The notes under the pieces were generated by a model. The model searched no databases, had not been told where the DNA came from, and saw only the letters and a list, made by a program, of their open reading frames with translations. From Streptomyces sp. NBC_00490 (GTDB taxonomy: Bacteria > Actinomycetota > Actinomycetes > Streptomycetales > Streptomycetaceae), in NCBI RefSeq assembly GCF_036013645.1, contig NZ_CP107869.1, positions 8,618,001-8,682,000 on the forward strand: a DNA stretch of 64,000 bases, written 5' to 3'. Below are positions 42,681-52,652 of the stretch, one piece after another (position 1 is the first letter of the stretch; each line of letters opens with the position of its first letter). A program made the position numbers and the translations under genes.

Positions 42681-44672
42681 ATGACAGCGACGACCGACGG
42701 AAGCACCGGGGCTCTGCCGCCCCGGACTGCCGCGGCCAGCGAAACCGACATCGAGACCCCCGCGGCGGCCGGGGTACAAGAAGCCGCCGTACGCGCCGTG
42801 CAACGCGCCACGGAGTACCTGCTCGCACGGCAGGACTCGCAGGGCTGGTGGAAGGGCGACCTGGAGACCAACGTCACCATGGACGCCGAGGATCTGCTGC
42901 TCCGTCAGTTCCTGGGCATCCGCGACGAGTCCACCACCCGCGCCGCCGGCCAGTTCATCCGCGGCGAGCAGCGCGAGGACGGCACCTGGGCCTCCTTCTA
43001 CGGCGGACCCGGCGAACTCTCCACCACCATCGAGGCGTACGTCGCCCTCCGGCTGGCCGGTGACGCACCCGACGAGCCGCACATGGCGAGGGCGTCGGAG
43101 TGGATCCGCGCCCGGGGCGGTATCGCCTCCGCCCGTGTCTTCACCCGGATCTGGCTCGCCCTGTTCGGCTGGTGGAAGTGGGAGGACCTGCCCGAGCTGC
43201 CGCCCGAGCTCATCTACTTCCCGAAGTGGGTGCCGCTCAACATCTACGACTTCGGCTGCTGGGCCCGGCAGACCATCGTCCCGCTGACGATCGTCTCGGC
43301 GAAGCGGCCGGTACGGCCCGCCCCCTTCCCGCTCGACGAACTGCACACCGATCCGGCCGACCCCAACCCGGCCAAGCCCCTTGCCCCGGCCGCGAGTTGG
43401 GACGGCGCCTTCCAGCGTCTGGACAAGGCGCTGCACCAGGTGCGCAAGGTCGTGCCGCGCCGGCTGCGCAAGGCGGCCGTCAACACCGCCGCCCGCTGGA
43501 TCATCGAGCGGCAGGAGAACGACGGCTGCTGGGGCGGTATCCAGCCGCCGGCCGTGTACTCGGTCATCGCCCTCCACCTGGTCGGCTACGACCTCGAACA
43601 CCCGGTCATGCGGGCGGGGCTGGAGTCGCTGGACCGTTTCGCCATCTGGCGCGAGGACGGGTCCCGGATGATCGAGGCCTGCCAGTCGCCGGTGTGGGAC
43701 ACCTGCCTGGCCACCATCGCGCTCGCCGACGCCGGTGTGCCCGCCGACCATCCGCAGCTCGTCAAGGCCGCGGACTGGATGCTCGGCGAGGAGATCGTCC
43801 GGCCCGGGGACTGGGCCGTCAAACGGCCCCAACTGCCCCCGGGCGGCTGGGCGTTCGAGTTCCACAACGACAACTACCCCGACATCGACGACACCGCGGA
43901 GGTCGTCCTCGCCCTGCGCCGGGTCAGGCACCACGACCCGGACCGGGTGGAGAACGCGATCGGGCGCGGGGTGCGCTGGAACCTCGGCATGCAGTCGAAG
44001 AACGGTGCCTGGGGCGCCTTCGACGTCGACAACACCAGCCCGTTCCCCAACCGGCTGCCGTTCTGCGACTTCGGTGAGGTCATCGACCCGCCGTCCGCCG
44101 ACGTCACCGCCCATGTGGTGGAGATGCTGGCCGTCGAGGGACTCGCGCACGACCCGCGCACCCGACGCGGCATCGAGTGGCTGCTCGCCGAACAAGAACA
44201 GGACGGCTCGTGGTTCGGGCGCTGGGGCGTCAACTACGTCTACGGCACCGGGTCGGTGGTGCCCGCGCTCACCGCCGCCGGCATCCCCGCCGCGCACCCG
44301 GCGATCCGGCGGGCCGTGAGCTGGCTGGAGTCCGTCCAGAACGACGACGGCGGCTGGGGCGAGGATCTGCGCTCCTACAAGGAGGCCGCGGTGTGGAGCG
44401 GCCGTGGCGCCTCGACCGCCTCGCAGACGGCCTGGGCGCTGATGGCCCTGCTGGCCGCCGGCGAGAAGGACTCCAAGGCGGTCGAGCGGGGCATCGCGTG
44501 GCTCGCGGCCACCCAGCGGGAGGACGGCTCCTGGGACGAGCCCTACTTCACCGGCACCGGCTTCCCGTGGGACTTCTCCATCAACTACCACCTCTACCGG
44601 CAGGTCTTCCCGCTCACGGCACTCGGCCGGTACGTCCACGGGGAGCCGTTCGGCAAGGCGGGGGAGGCGTGA
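42681..44672 (+). CDS. shc: Squalene-hopene cyclase
   Basis: A 663-residue membrane-associated class II triterpene cyclase turning squalene into hopene/hopanol. The catalytic acid motif DIDDTAE (DxDDTA) is at residues 401-407. Several QW repeats are visible (QDSQGWW, EDGTWASF, ENDGCWGG, KNGAWGAF, QDGSWFGRWGVNYVYGTG, NDDGGWGED, EDGSWDEPYFTGTGFP), as are the C-terminal GRGASTASQTAWAL and NYHLYR. ATG at 42681 with AAGGGGA six bases before. The first 45 residues are a variable, probably disordered extension. It is followed one base later by hpnG. Confidence 0.97.
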   Translation: MTATTDGSTGALPPRTAAASETDIETPAAAGVQEAAVRAVQRATEYLLARQDSQGWWKGDLETNVTMDAEDLLLRQFLGIRDESTTRAAGQFIRGEQREDGTWASFYGGPGELSTTIEAYVALRLAGDAPDEPHMARASEWIRARGGIASARVFTRIWLALFGWWKWEDLPELPPELIYFPKWVPLNIYDFGCWARQTIVPLTIVSAKRPVRPAPFPLDELHTDPADPNPAKPLAPAASWDGAFQRLDKALHQVRKVVPRRLRKAAVNTAARWIIERQENDGCWGGIQPPAVYSVIALHLVGYDLEHPVMRAGLESLDRFAIWREDGSRMIEACQSPVWDTCLATIALADAGVPADHPQLVKAADWMLGEEIVRPGDWAVKRPQLPPGGWAFEFHNDNYPDIDDTAEVVLALRRVRHHDPDRVENAIGRGVRWNLGMQSKNGAWGAFDVDNTSPFPNRLPFCDFGEVIDPPSADVTAHVVEMLAVEGLAHDPRTRRGIEWLLAEQEQDGSWFGRWGVNYVYGTGSVVPALTAAGIPAAHPAIRRAVSWLESVQNDDGGWGEDLRSYKEAAVWSGRGASTASQTAWALMALLAAGEKDSKAVERGIAWLAATQREDGSWDEPYFTGTGFPWDFSINYHLYRQVFPLTALGRYVHGEPFGKAGEA

Positions 44673-44673
44673 G

Positions 44674-45315
44674 ATGACCACCCGGCCGGCCTCCGCCCCG
44701 CTGCTGATCGCCTGCGCGCTCGGCATCGAGCACCTGGCCCTGCGCAGCGGCGACCGCTCCGGCGCCGACGGGCCGGTCACCGTGCTCCGCACCGGCATGG
44801 GCCCCAAGGCCGCCGAGCGGGCCGTCACCCGCGCCCTCACCGATCCCGCGCTCGCCGACGCCGCGGTACTGGCCACCGGCTTCTGTGCGGGGCTCGCCCC
44901 CGGCATGCACCCAGGCGATCTCGTCGTCGCCGAGGAGACCCGGGATCCGGACGGAACCGTTCCCTGCGTCGGGACCGACCTACTCGTCAAGGAGCTCCTG
45001 CGGGCGGCCCCCGGACGCACCGTCCACACCGGACCGCTCACCGGCTCCGATCACGTCGTACGCGGTCACGAACGGTCCGATCTGCTCGCGACCGGCGCGA
45101 TCGCGGTCGACATGGAGTCCGCGGCGACGCTCCACAGCGCCGTGCGGTCGGGGGTACGCCCTGTTGCGGCCGTCCGGGTGGTCGTGGACGCTCCAGAACA
45201 TGAACTCGTCCGGATCGGCACGGTGCGCGGTGGAATATCAGCTTTCCGCGTCCTTCGCTCCGTCCTTCCCGCTTTCTATGAATGGCACCGTTCCTTGCTG
45301 CTCCCCAGGAGGTGA
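44674..45315 (+). CDS. hpnG: HpnG-like adenosylhopane nucleosidase/phosphorylase
   Basis: A 213-residue purine-nucleoside-phosphorylase-fold enzyme. In hopanoid side-chain synthesis HpnG removes adenine from adenosylhopane to give ribosylhopane (or its phosphate). Seen: RTGMGPKAAERAV near residue 40, ATGFCAGLAPGMHPGDLVVA, and the active-site VDMESAA. It is shorter than general nucleoside phosphorylases but typical for HpnG. ATG at 44674 with GGGGGAGG ten bases upstream. It lies between shc and hpnH, the usual order in hopanoid operons. Confidence 0.9.
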   Translation: MTTRPASAPLLIACALGIEHLALRSGDRSGADGPVTVLRTGMGPKAAERAVTRALTDPALADAAVLATGFCAGLAPGMHPGDLVVAEETRDPDGTVPCVGTDLLVKELLRAAPGRTVHTGPLTGSDHVVRGHERSDLLATGAIAVDMESAATLHSAVRSGVRPVAAVRVVVDAPEHELVRIGTVRGGISAFRVLRSVLPAFYEWHRSLLLPRR

Positions 45316-45320
45316 GCCAG

Positions 45321-46343
45321 ATGGCCATGCCGCTGCGTCAGTCCATCAAGGTCGCTACATACTTGGCCGAACAAAAGCTCCGCAAGCGGGACAAGTTCCC
45401 GCTGATCGTGGAGCTGGAACCCCTCTTCGCGTGCAACCTCGCGTGCGAGGGCTGCGGCAAGATCCAGCACCCGGCGGGTGTGCTCAAGCAGCGCATGCCG
45501 GTGGCGCAGGCCGTCGGGGCGGTGCTGGAGTCCGGTGCGCCGATGGTGTCCATCGCCGGCGGCGAGCCGCTGATGCACCCTCAGATCGATGAGATCGTGC
45601 GGCAGTTGGTGGCGAAGAAGAAGTACGTCTTCCTCTGCACCAACGCCATGCTGCTGCGCAAGAAGATGGACAAGTTCACGCCCTCGCCCTATTTCGCCTT
45701 CGCCGTGCACATCGACGGGCTGCGTGAGCGGCACGACGAGTCGGTGGCGAAGGAGGGCGTGTTCGACGAAGCCGTCGAGGCGATCAAGGAGGCCAAGAAG
45801 CGCGGCTTCCGGGTCACGACCAACTCGACCTTCTTCAACACGGACACCCCGCAGACCGTCATCGAGGTGCTCAACTACCTCAACGACGACCTGCACGTCG
45901 ACGAGATGATGATCTCGCCCGCCTACGCCTACGAGAAGGCGCCCGACCAGGAGCACTTCCTGGGCGTGGAGCAGACCCGCGAACTCTTCAAGAAGGCCTT
46001 CGCGGGCGGCAACCGCAAGAAGTGGCGGCTCAACCACTCGCCCCTGTTCCTCGACTTCCTGGAGGGCAAGGTCGACTTCCCGTGCACGGCGTGGGCGATC
46101 CCGAACTACTCGCTGTTCGGCTGGCAGCGCCCCTGCTACCTGATGAGCGACGGGTACGTGCCGACGTACCGCGAACTCATCGAGGAGACCGACTGGGACA
46201 AGTACGGCCGCGGCAAGGACCCGCGCTGCGCCAACTGCATGGCGCACTGCGGCTACGAGCCCACCGCCGTCCTCGCCACCATGGGCTCGCTGAAGGAGTC
46301 GCTGCGCGCGATGCGCGAGACGGTCTCCGGAAACCGGGAGTGA
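45321..46343 (+). CDS. hpnH: Adenosyl-hopene transferase HpnH (radical SAM)
   Basis: A 340-residue radical SAM enzyme joining a 5'-deoxyadenosyl group to hopene, the first step of extended C35 hopanoids. The iron-sulfur motif C-x3-C-x2-C is Cys38, Cys42 and Cys45 ([11 protein letters not shown]). GGEPLMHP is the SAM-binding motif, and a C-terminal [12 protein letters not shown] suggests a further cysteine cluster. N-terminal [18 protein letters not shown] is typical of HpnH. ATG at 45321 with AGGAGG seven bases upstream; the in-frame start at 45282 is inside hpnG. ispG follows after 4 bp. Confidence 0.96.
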   Translation: MAMPLRQSIKVATYLAEQKLRKRDKFPLIVELEPLFACNLACEGCGKIQHPAGVLKQRMPVAQAVGAVLESGAPMVSIAGGEPLMHPQIDEIVRQLVAKKKYVFLCTNAMLLRKKMDKFTPSPYFAFAVHIDGLRERHDESVAKEGVFDEAVEAIKEAKKRGFRVTTNSTFFNTDTPQTVIEVLNYLNDDLHVDEMMISPAYAYEKAPDQEHFLGVEQTRELFKKAFAGGNRKKWRLNHSPLFLDFLEGKVDFPCTAWAIPNYSLFGWQRPCYLMSDGYVPTYRELIEETDWDKYGRGKDPRCANCMAHCGYEPTAVLATMGSLKESLRAMRETVSGNRE

Positions 46344-46347
46344 GGAC

Positions 46348-47505
46348 ATGACCGCCGTCTCCTTGGGCCTCCCCGAGGTACCGGTCCGGCCGATCGCCGA
46401 GCGGCGCGTGTCGCGGCGGATCCAGGTCGGGCCGGTGGCGGTCGGGGGCGGGGCGCCGGTGTCGGTGCAGTCGATGACGACGACCCGTACGTCCGACATC
46501 GGCGCCACCCTTCAGCAGATCGCGGAACTCACCGCGTCCGGCTGCCAGATCGTCCGCGTCGCCTGCCCCACGCAGGACGACGCGGACGCCCTCGCGACCA
46601 TCGCCCGCAAGTCGCAGATCCCGGTGATCGCGGACATCCACTTCCAGCCCAAGTACGTGTTCTCGGCGATCGAGGCCGGCTGTGCGGCCGTCCGCGTCAA
46701 TCCCGGCAACATCAAGCAGTTCGACGACAAGGTCCGGGAGATCGCCCGGGCCGCCGCGGACCACGGCACACCGATCCGGATCGGCGTCAACGCCGGGTCG
46801 CTGGACCGCAGGCTCCTGCAGAAGTACGGGAAGGCGACACCGGAGGCGCTCGTCGAATCGGCGCTGTGGGAAGCGTCGTTGTTCGAGGAGCACGGCTTCA
46901 GGGACATCAAGATCTCGGTCAAGCACAACGACCCCGTGGTCATGGTCAACGCCTACCGGCTGCTCGCCGAGCAGTGCGACTACCCGTTGCACCTGGGGGT
47001 CACGGAAGCCGGTCCCGCCTTTCAGGGCACGATCAAGTCGGCGGTGGCCTTCGGGGCGCTCCTCAGCAGGGGCATCGGCGACACGATCAGGGTCTCGTTG
47101 TCCGCGCCGCCCGCCGAGGAGGTCAAGGTCGGCATCCAGATCCTGGAGTCGCTGGGCCTTCGGCAGCGGCGCCTGGAGATCGTGTCGTGTCCGTCCTGCG
47201 GGCGCGCCCAGGTCGACGTCTACAAGCTGGCCGACGAGGTCACCGCGGGCCTGGAGGGCATGGAAGTGCCCCTGCGGGTCGCGGTGATGGGATGTGTGGT
47301 CAACGGTCCCGGCGAGGCGCGGGAGGCGGACCTCGGGGTCGCCTCCGGCAACGGCAAGGGCCAGATCTTCGTCAAGGGCGAGGTCATCAAGACCGTCCCC
47401 GAGTCGAAGATCGTGGAGACCCTCATCGAGGAGGCGATGAAGATCGCCGAACAGATGGAGCAGGACGGCGTCGCGTCGGGGGAGCCGGCCGTCACCGTGA
47501 GCTGA
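46348..47505 (+). CDS. ispG: 4-hydroxy-3-methylbut-2-en-1-yl diphosphate synthase (GcpE)
   Basis: A 385-residue iron-sulfur enzyme of the MEP isoprenoid pathway converting MEcPP to HMBPP. N-terminal TIM-barrel motifs include [14 protein letters not shown] and RVNPGNIK. The [4Fe-4S] cysteines are in [11 protein letters not shown] and [12 protein letters not shown]. Full length for the short bacterial form. It is probably a second, hopanoid-dedicated copy, since Streptomyces commonly carry another ispG elsewhere (known for S. coelicolor). It supplies precursor to the same operon's prenyl synthase. dxs follows after 26 bp. Confidence 0.95.
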   Translation: MTAVSLGLPEVPVRPIAERRVSRRIQVGPVAVGGGAPVSVQSMTTTRTSDIGATLQQIAELTASGCQIVRVACPTQDDADALATIARKSQIPVIADIHFQPKYVFSAIEAGCAAVRVNPGNIKQFDDKVREIARAAADHGTPIRIGVNAGSLDRRLLQKYGKATPEALVESALWEASLFEEHGFRDIKISVKHNDPVVMVNAYRLLAEQCDYPLHLGVTEAGPAFQGTIKSAVAFGALLSRGIGDTIRVSLSAPPAEEVKVGIQILESLGLRQRRLEIVSCPSCGRAQVDVYKLADEVTAGLEGMEVPLRVAVMGCVVNGPGEAREADLGVASGNGKGQIFVKGEVIKTVPESKIVETLIEEAMKIAEQMEQDGVASGEPAVTVS

Positions 47506-47531
47506 ACAGCACGGACCGAAGGGGGCCCGAC

Positions 47532-49490
47532 GTGACGATTCTGGAGAACATCCGGGGACCACGTGACCTGAAGGCGCTGTCCGAGGCGGAACTCGGCGAA
47601 CTGTCCGAAGAGATAAGGGAGTTCCTGGTCCACTCCGTGGCCAGGACCGGAGGACACCTCGGGCCCAATCTGGGGGTGGTGGAACTCTCCATCGCGCTCC
47701 ACCGGGTCTTCGAGTCGCCGGTGGACCGCCTGGTGTGGGACACCGGTCATCAGAGCTATGTGCACAAGATCCTGACGGGGCGTCAGGACTTCTCGAAGCT
47801 GCGCGGCAAGGGCGGTCTGTCCGGCTACCCCTCGCGTGAGGAGTCCGAGCACGACATCGTGGAGAACAGCCACGCCTCCACCGCGCTCGGCTGGGCCGAC
47901 GGGCTGGCCAAGGCCCGCCAGGTCCAGGGCGGCAAGGGGCATGTGGTCGCGGTCATCGGCGACGGCGCGCTCACCGGCGGTATGGCCTGGGAGGCGCTGA
48001 ACAACATCGCGGCCGCCAAGGACCGGCCGCTGATCATCGTCGTCAACGACAACGAGCGGTCGTACTCGCCGACCATCGGCGGTCTCGCGAACCACCTTGC
48101 GACGCTGCGGACCACCGACGGCTACGAGAAGGTCCTGGCCTGGGGGAAGGACGTACTGCTGCGGACCCCGGTGGTGGGCAGCACGCTCTACGAGTCGCTG
48201 CACGGTGCGAAGAAGGGCTTCAAGGACGCCTTCGCTCCGCAGGGCATGTTCGAGGACCTCGGGCTGAAGTACGTCGGCCCGATCGACGGCCATGACATCG
48301 GGGCCGTGGAGTCGGCGCTGCGACGAGCGAAACGCTTCCACGGGCCGGTCCTCGTCCACTGCCTGACCGAGAAGGGGCGCGGTTACGAGCCCGCCCTCGC
48401 CCACGAGGAGGACCACTTCCACACCGTCGGTGTGATGGACCCGCTCACCTGCGAGCCGCTCGCGCCCTCCAACGGGCCTTCCTGGACCTCGGTGTTCGGG
48501 GACGAGATCCTCGCGATCGGGGAGGAGCGCGAGGACGTCGTGGCCATCACGGCGGCCATGCTGCACCCGGTGGGGCTCGGGAAGTTCGCGGCGCGGTTCC
48601 CGGACCGGGTGTGGGACGTCGGCATCGCCGAGCAGCACGCGGCGGTCTCCGCGGCCGGGCTCGCGACCGGCGGTCTGCATCCCGTGGTCGCCGTGTACGC
48701 GACCTTCCTCAACCGTGCCTTCGACCAGCTCCTGATGGACGTCGCGCTGCACCGCTGCGGGGTGACGTTCGTGCTGGACCGGGCCGGTGTCACCGGTGTG
48801 GACGGCGCCTCGCACAACGGCATGTGGGACCTGTCGATCCTCCAGGTCGTCCCCGGCCTGCGGATCGCCGCCCCCCGGGACGCGGACCAGCTCCGCTCGC
48901 AGCTCAGGGAGGCCGTGGCGGTGGACGACGCGCCGACGCTCGTCCGCTTCCCCAAGGAGTCGGTGGGCCCGCGGATCCCCGCGGTGGACCGCGTGGGCGG
49001 CATGGACGTGCTGCACCGCGGGGAACGGCCCGAGGTGCTGCTGGTGGCCGTCGGTGTGATGGCGCCCGTCTGCCTCCAGGCCGCCGACCTGCTCGAGGCC
49101 CGCGGTATCGCCTGCACGGTCGTGGACCCCCGCTGGATCAAGCCCGTCGACCCGGCACTGCCCGGGCTCGCCGCCGAGCACCGGCTGGTCGCCGTCGTCG
49201 AGGACAACAGCCGTGCCGCCGGGGTCGGTTCCGCGGTCGCCCTCGCGCTGGGCGACGCCGAAGTCGACGTACCGGTGCGGCGGTTCGGGATTCCGGAGCA
49301 GTTCCTCGCGCACGCCAAACGCGGCGAGGTGCTCGCCGACATCGGGCTCACGCCGGTGGAGGTCGCCGGACGGATCAGCGCGAGCCTGGCGGTCAAGGAG
49401 GCCGAGGAGACGCCGGCCGCCAAGGACGCCGGGGGAACGTCGGCCGTCGGCGCGCAGACCGGCGGCCCTGTCAGGGAGAAGGCTGAATGA
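47532..49490 (+). CDS. dxs: 1-deoxy-D-xylulose-5-phosphate synthase
   Basis: A 652-residue thiamine-diphosphate enzyme condensing pyruvate and glyceraldehyde-3-phosphate, the entry step of the MEP pathway. [17 protein letters not shown] and the ThDP motif [16 protein letters not shown] (143-158) are N-terminal. The pyrimidine domain has [18 protein letters not shown] and [11 protein letters not shown]; a transketolase C-domain follows. The last 30 residues ([13 protein letters not shown]...) are a low-complexity tail. GTG at 47532 with GAAGGGGG upstream. Probably a second dxs copy dedicated to hopanoids. The stop overlaps the aminotransferase ATG (ATGA). Confidence 0.96.
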   Translation: MTILENIRGPRDLKALSEAELGELSEEIREFLVHSVARTGGHLGPNLGVVELSIALHRVFESPVDRLVWDTGHQSYVHKILTGRQDFSKLRGKGGLSGYPSREESEHDIVENSHASTALGWADGLAKARQVQGGKGHVVAVIGDGALTGGMAWEALNNIAAAKDRPLIIVVNDNERSYSPTIGGLANHLATLRTTDGYEKVLAWGKDVLLRTPVVGSTLYESLHGAKKGFKDAFAPQGMFEDLGLKYVGPIDGHDIGAVESALRRAKRFHGPVLVHCLTEKGRGYEPALAHEEDHFHTVGVMDPLTCEPLAPSNGPSWTSVFGDEILAIGEEREDVVAITAAMLHPVGLGKFAARFPDRVWDVGIAEQHAAVSAAGLATGGLHPVVAVYATFLNRAFDQLLMDVALHRCGVTFVLDRAGVTGVDGASHNGMWDLSILQVVPGLRIAAPRDADQLRSQLREAVAVDDAPTLVRFPKESVGPRIPAVDRVGGMDVLHRGERPEVLLVAVGVMAPVCLQAADLLEARGIACTVVDPRWIKPVDPALPGLAAEHRLVAVVEDNSRAAGVGSAVALALGDAEVDVPVRRFGIPEQFLAHAKRGEVLADIGLTPVEVAGRISASLAVKEAEETPAAKDAGGTSAVGAQTGGPVREKAE

Positions 49491-50872
49491 CCACGGAGTT
49501 CGACCTCGGCAGACTCCTCGCCGAGCGCGGAGCCGAGCGCTACGAGCTGCACACGAAGTACCTGAACCACCAGCTCCCGCGCATGCTGCACACCATCGGC
49601 TTCGACAAGGTCTACGAGCGGGCCGAGGGCGCGTACTTCTGGGACGCGGACGGCAACGACTACCTGGACATGCTCGCCGGGTTCGGGGTGATGGGCCTGG
49701 GCCGTCATCACCCCGTCGTCCGCAAGGCGCTGCACGACGTCCTCGACGCCGGGCTCGCCGACCTCACCCGTTTCGACTGCCAGCCGCTGCCCGGGCTGCT
49801 GGCCGAGAAGCTCCTCGCGCACAGCCCGCACCTGGACCGGGTGTTCTTCGGGAACAGCGGGACGGAGGCGGTGGAGACCGCGCTGAAGTTCGCCCGGCGA
49901 GCCACCGGTAAGCCGCGGATCCTGTACTGCGACCACGCCTTCCACGGGCTCACCACGGGCTCGCTGTCGGTCAACGGCGAGGACGGCTTCCGGGACGGCT
50001 TCGCCCCGCTGCTGCCCGACACGGCCGTACCCCTCGGCGATCTCGACGCCCTGGCAAGGGAGTTGAAGAAGGGCGATGTCGCCGCCCTGATCGTCGAGCC
50101 CATCCAGGGCAAGGGCGTCCTCGAGCCACCGCCCGGCTATCTGCGCGCCGCCCAGGAGCTGCTGCACCGGCACAAGGCGCTGCTCATCGCGGACGAGGTG
50201 CAGACGGGACTCGGGCGGACCGGCGACTTCTACGCCTACCAGCACGAGGACGGCGTCGAGCCGGACCTCGTGTGCGTGGCCAAGGCGCTCTCCGGCGGCT
50301 ATGTGCCGGTCGGCGCCACGCTCGGCAAGGACTGGATCTTCAAGAAGGTCTTCTCGTCGATCGACCGCGTCCTGGTCCACTCGGCGAGCTTCGGGTCCAA
50401 CGCGCAGGCCATGGCGGCCGGGCTCGCCGTGCTGTCCGTCATGGAGAACGAGCAGATCACCGCGAACGCCCGCGCCACCGGCGAGCTGCTCAAGAACCGG
50501 CTCGCGGCACTGGTCGACAAGTACGAGCTGCTCGCCGACGTCCGCGGCCGGGGTCTGATGGTCGGCATCGAGTTCGGCCGGCCCAAGTCCCTCGGTCTGC
50601 GCAGCCGTTGGACGATGCTCCAGGCCGCCCGCAAGGGGCTGTTCGCGCAGATGGTCGTCGTACCGCTGCTCGAGCGCCACCGGATCCTCACCCAGGTCTC
50701 CGGCGACCACCTGGAGGTCATCAAGCTGATCCCGCCACTGACCGTCGGGGAGCGGGAGGTGGACCGGTTCGTCGACGCCTTCACGGACATCATGGACGAC
50801 GCGCACGGCGGGGGCGGGCTGATGTGGGACTTCGGGAAGACCCTGGTCAAGCAGGCGGTGGCCAACCGGTAG
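49487..50872 (+). CDS. hpnO: Class III PLP-dependent aminotransferase (HpnO-like)
   Basis: A 461-residue PLP enzyme of aminotransferase class III. Seen: [28 protein letters not shown], the cofactor aspartate in [15 protein letters not shown], and the Schiff-base lysine Lys266 in [15 protein letters not shown]. As last gene of the hopanoid operon, coupled to dxs by ATGA, it most likely aminates the ribosylhopane/hopane side chain to give aminobacteriohopanetriol, as HpnO does; the assignment rests mainly on context. Other class III enzymes (ornithine or GABA aminotransferases) share the motifs. No clear terminator follows. Confidence 0.85.
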   Translation: MTTEFDLGRLLAERGAERYELHTKYLNHQLPRMLHTIGFDKVYERAEGAYFWDADGNDYLDMLAGFGVMGLGRHHPVVRKALHDVLDAGLADLTRFDCQPLPGLLAEKLLAHSPHLDRVFFGNSGTEAVETALKFARRATGKPRILYCDHAFHGLTTGSLSVNGEDGFRDGFAPLLPDTAVPLGDLDALARELKKGDVAALIVEPIQGKGVLEPPPGYLRAAQELLHRHKALLIADEVQTGLGRTGDFYAYQHEDGVEPDLVCVAKALSGGYVPVGATLGKDWIFKKVFSSIDRVLVHSASFGSNAQAMAAGLAVLSVMENEQITANARATGELLKNRLAALVDKYELLADVRGRGLMVGIEFGRPKSLGLRSRWTMLQAARKGLFAQMVVVPLLERHRILTQVSGDHLEVIKLIPPLTVGEREVDRFVDAFTDIMDDAHGGGGLMWDFGKTLVKQAVANR

Positions 50873-50882
50873 TCGGCATGGT

Positions 50883-50917
50883 TTGCCTCTGAGGCAAGAA
50901 AATTGCCCTGGAGGCAA
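50883..50917. promoter_or_regulatory. Double palindromic operator upstream of the XRE-cupin regulator
   Basis: Two near-identical palindromes lie side by side: TTGCCTCTGAGGCAA (50883-50897; 7-bp arms, 1-bp spacer) and TTGCCCTGGAGGCAA (50903-50917; 5-bp arms). Their centres are 20 bp apart, two helical turns, as expected for cooperative binding on one DNA face. They begin 10 bp after the hpnO stop and end 13-22 bp before the XRE start, so autoregulation is the natural reading. Confidence 0.7.
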
Positions 50918-50929
50918 ACCTGCGGCTGA

Positions 50930-51550
50930 ATGGAGAGCATGAGCTCTCCGGAACCCGAGCCGGCCGACGCCCTCACCGTCGTCGCGCCGCAGCTCCGCGC
51001 GCTGCGACGACGCGCCTCCCTCACCCTGGAGGCCGCGGCCCGTGCCGCCGGGCTGTCGCCCGCCCATCTCTCCCGGCTGGAGACCGGGCAGCGCCAGCCC
51101 TCGCTGCCGATGCTGCTCGCGCTCGCCCGTATCTACGGTACGACCGTCTCGGAGCTGCTCGGTGAGACGGTCGCCGAACGGGACGCCGTCGTGCGCGCCG
51201 CCGACATGGAACCGACCGCCGCGGGCGGCTGGACCTACTGGCCGGCCGGTGCGCCCGGACGCGGCATGCAGGCGCTGCGCGTGCACGTCCCGCACGGCTC
51301 GCAGGGCGACATCGTGCGGGTCCACCCCGGCGAGGAGTGGCTGTACGTCCTCACAGGACGGCTGCGGCTGCGCCTCGGGGACACCACCCACGTGCTCGCC
51401 CCGGGCGACAGCGCGCACTTCGACTCGCTGACCCCGCACCGCATCGCGGCCCAGGACCCCGACGGGGTCGAGCTGCTCTTCGTCCACACCCTGCTGCAGA
51501 GCCCGACAGCCACGCTGTGCCTGGGCCCCACCCCTGGAGAGACGTCATGA
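50930..51550 (+). CDS. XRE family transcriptional regulator with cupin domain
   Basis: A 206-residue regulator. The lambda-Cro-type helix-turn-helix is at about residues 20-78 (RRRASLTLEAAARAAGLSPA HLSRLETGQRQPS). The C-terminal cupin sensor (about 105-195) carries the GDIVRVHPGEEWLYVLTGRL RL and LAPGDSAHFDS motifs, with a histidine/glutamate set typical of metal- or ligand-binding cupins. This class usually represses a neighbouring transporter or enzyme. ATG at 50930; a second ATG at 50939 (MSSPEPEP) is an equally plausible start. A paired palindrome lies just upstream, and the stop overlaps the small DUF6126 gene. Confidence 0.9.
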   Translation: MESMSSPEPEPADALTVVAPQLRALRRRASLTLEAAARAAGLSPAHLSRLETGQRQPSLPMLLALARIYGTTVSELLGETVAERDAVVRAADMEPTAAGGWTYWPAGAPGRGMQALRVHVPHGSQGDIVRVHPGEEWLYVLTGRLRLRLGDTTHVLAPGDSAHFDSLTPHRIAAQDPDGVELLFVHTLLQSPTATLCLGPTPGETS

Positions 51551-51669
51551 AGGACATGGAGGAGCGGTTCCCGCGCGGTATCTGGGTGCGGCTGATCATC
51601 TACATCGCGGTGGGGCACCTCTTCGCGGCCTTCATCTACCTGCTGTTCGAGCTCGGAGCCCAGCAGTAG
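51547..51669 (+). CDS. DUF6126 family 40-residue membrane protein
   Basis: A 40-residue peptide: an acidic/basic N-terminus (KDMEERFPRGIWVR) and one transmembrane helix (LIIYIAVGHLFAAFIYLLFE), ending LGAQQ. It matches my memory of DUF6126. ATG overlaps the XRE-cupin stop (ATGA), and the ribosome site (TGGAGAG) lies in the end of the regulator gene. It is the likely partner or target of that regulator; function unknown. It faces the convergent phosphatase gene, 15 bp away. Confidence 0.8.
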   Translation: MKDMEERFPRGIWVRLIIYIAVGHLFAAFIYLLFELGAQQ

Positions 51670-51684
51670 ACCCGCCGGCGGCTC

Positions 51685-52482
51685 TCAGTCGAGGAGCCGC
51701 TCGCGCAGCCGGTCCCGGAGCTGCGGGGTCAGGCCGAGCCCCTGCTCCAGGTAGGCGTCGACGCTGCCCCAGGTCTCCTCGATCGTCTCGAACGCGGCCT
51801 GGAGATATTCGGCGCGCGCGTCGAAGAGCGGGCCGAGCAGCTCCATCACCTCGGGGGAGTAGGCGGCGACGGACTTGCTGCTGCGGTGCACCTTGTAGCG
51901 GCGGTGCTTGGCGTTCGACTCCAGGTAGTCCGCGACGATCGCCTCCCGCTCCACACCGAGGGCGAGCAGCGTCACGGCGATGGACAGGCCGGCGCGGTCC
52001 TTGCCCGCCGCGCAGTGCATCAGCGCGGGGACGCTCTCCTCGGCGAGGGAGTGCAGGACGCGGGAGTGCTCGGCGGTGCGCTCCTTCACGATCTTGCGGT
52101 ACGAGGCGATCATCCGGTTGGCCGCCTTGTCGTCGCCGAGGATCTCGCGCAACTGCTCGATCTCGCCGTCCCGGACCATCTTCCAGAACTCCGAGCCGTC
52201 CGCCGGGTCGCTCAGCGGGAGGTTCACATTGCGCACGCCCGGCAGCTCGACGTCGGGGCCCTCCAGCTTCTGGTCCGACGCGTTGCGGAAGTCGAAGATC
52301 GTGTGCAGCCCCAGGGAGGAGAGGAACGCGGCGTCCTCGTCGGTCGCGTGCGCCAGGTGACCGCTGCGGAACAGCACCCCGTACCGCACCCGCCGTCCGT
52401 CCACCGTCGGCAGACCGCCGACATCCCGGAAGTTGCGGACTCCGGTCAGCTCGGGCTCGGTCGACGGGATCTGCTGCGTCAC
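51685..52482 (-). CDS. Tyrosine-protein phosphatase (PTP_2 / lipid phosphatase-like)
   Basis: A 265-residue cysteine phosphatase. The P-loop C-x5-R is HCAAGKDRAG (Cys157, Arg163), the form found in bacterial tyrosine and phosphoinositide phosphatases such as MptpB/LipA. N-terminal GVRNFRDVGGLPTVDGRRVR and DFRNASDQ are conserved family segments. The Lys in AGKDRAG is typical of the lipid/dual-specificity subgroup. GTG at 52482 has GGGAGGAG seven bases upstream; the open frame to 52629 lacks a ribosome site. It is divergent from the alpha-galactosidase. Confidence 0.9.
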   Translation of the reverse strand: MTQQIPSTEPELTGVRNFRDVGGLPTVDGRRVRYGVLFRSGHLAHATDEDAAFLSSLGLHTIFDFRNASDQKLEGPDVELPGVRNVNLPLSDPADGSEFWKMVRDGEIEQLREILGDDKAANRMIASYRKIVKERTAEHSRVLHSLAEESVPALMHCAAGKDRAGLSIAVTLLALGVEREAIVADYLESNAKHRRYKVHRSSKSVAAYSPEVMELLGPLFDARAEYLQAAFETIEETWGSVDAYLEQGLGLTPQLRDRLRERLLD

Positions 52483-52652
52483 GGGGGCTCCTCCCAGCCG
52501 GTCCCGCCGCCACGGCTCGTCAGCGGGCACCTCCCCGACGATACGACATCGGTTCCTGGGGCAATCAGTTGTCCACAGGCGTTGCACCCAGGGCTCGCGG
52601 CCGTTGATGATGTTGGCACTTGAGCGCACCTGTTTGTATCTGTGAGGATTTG

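Noticed and set aside
48383..51487. 1034-codon minus-strand frame
   Set aside because: It lies opposite dxs, the aminotransferase and the XRE gene, which have clear domain motifs; composition is typical of an antisense shadow.
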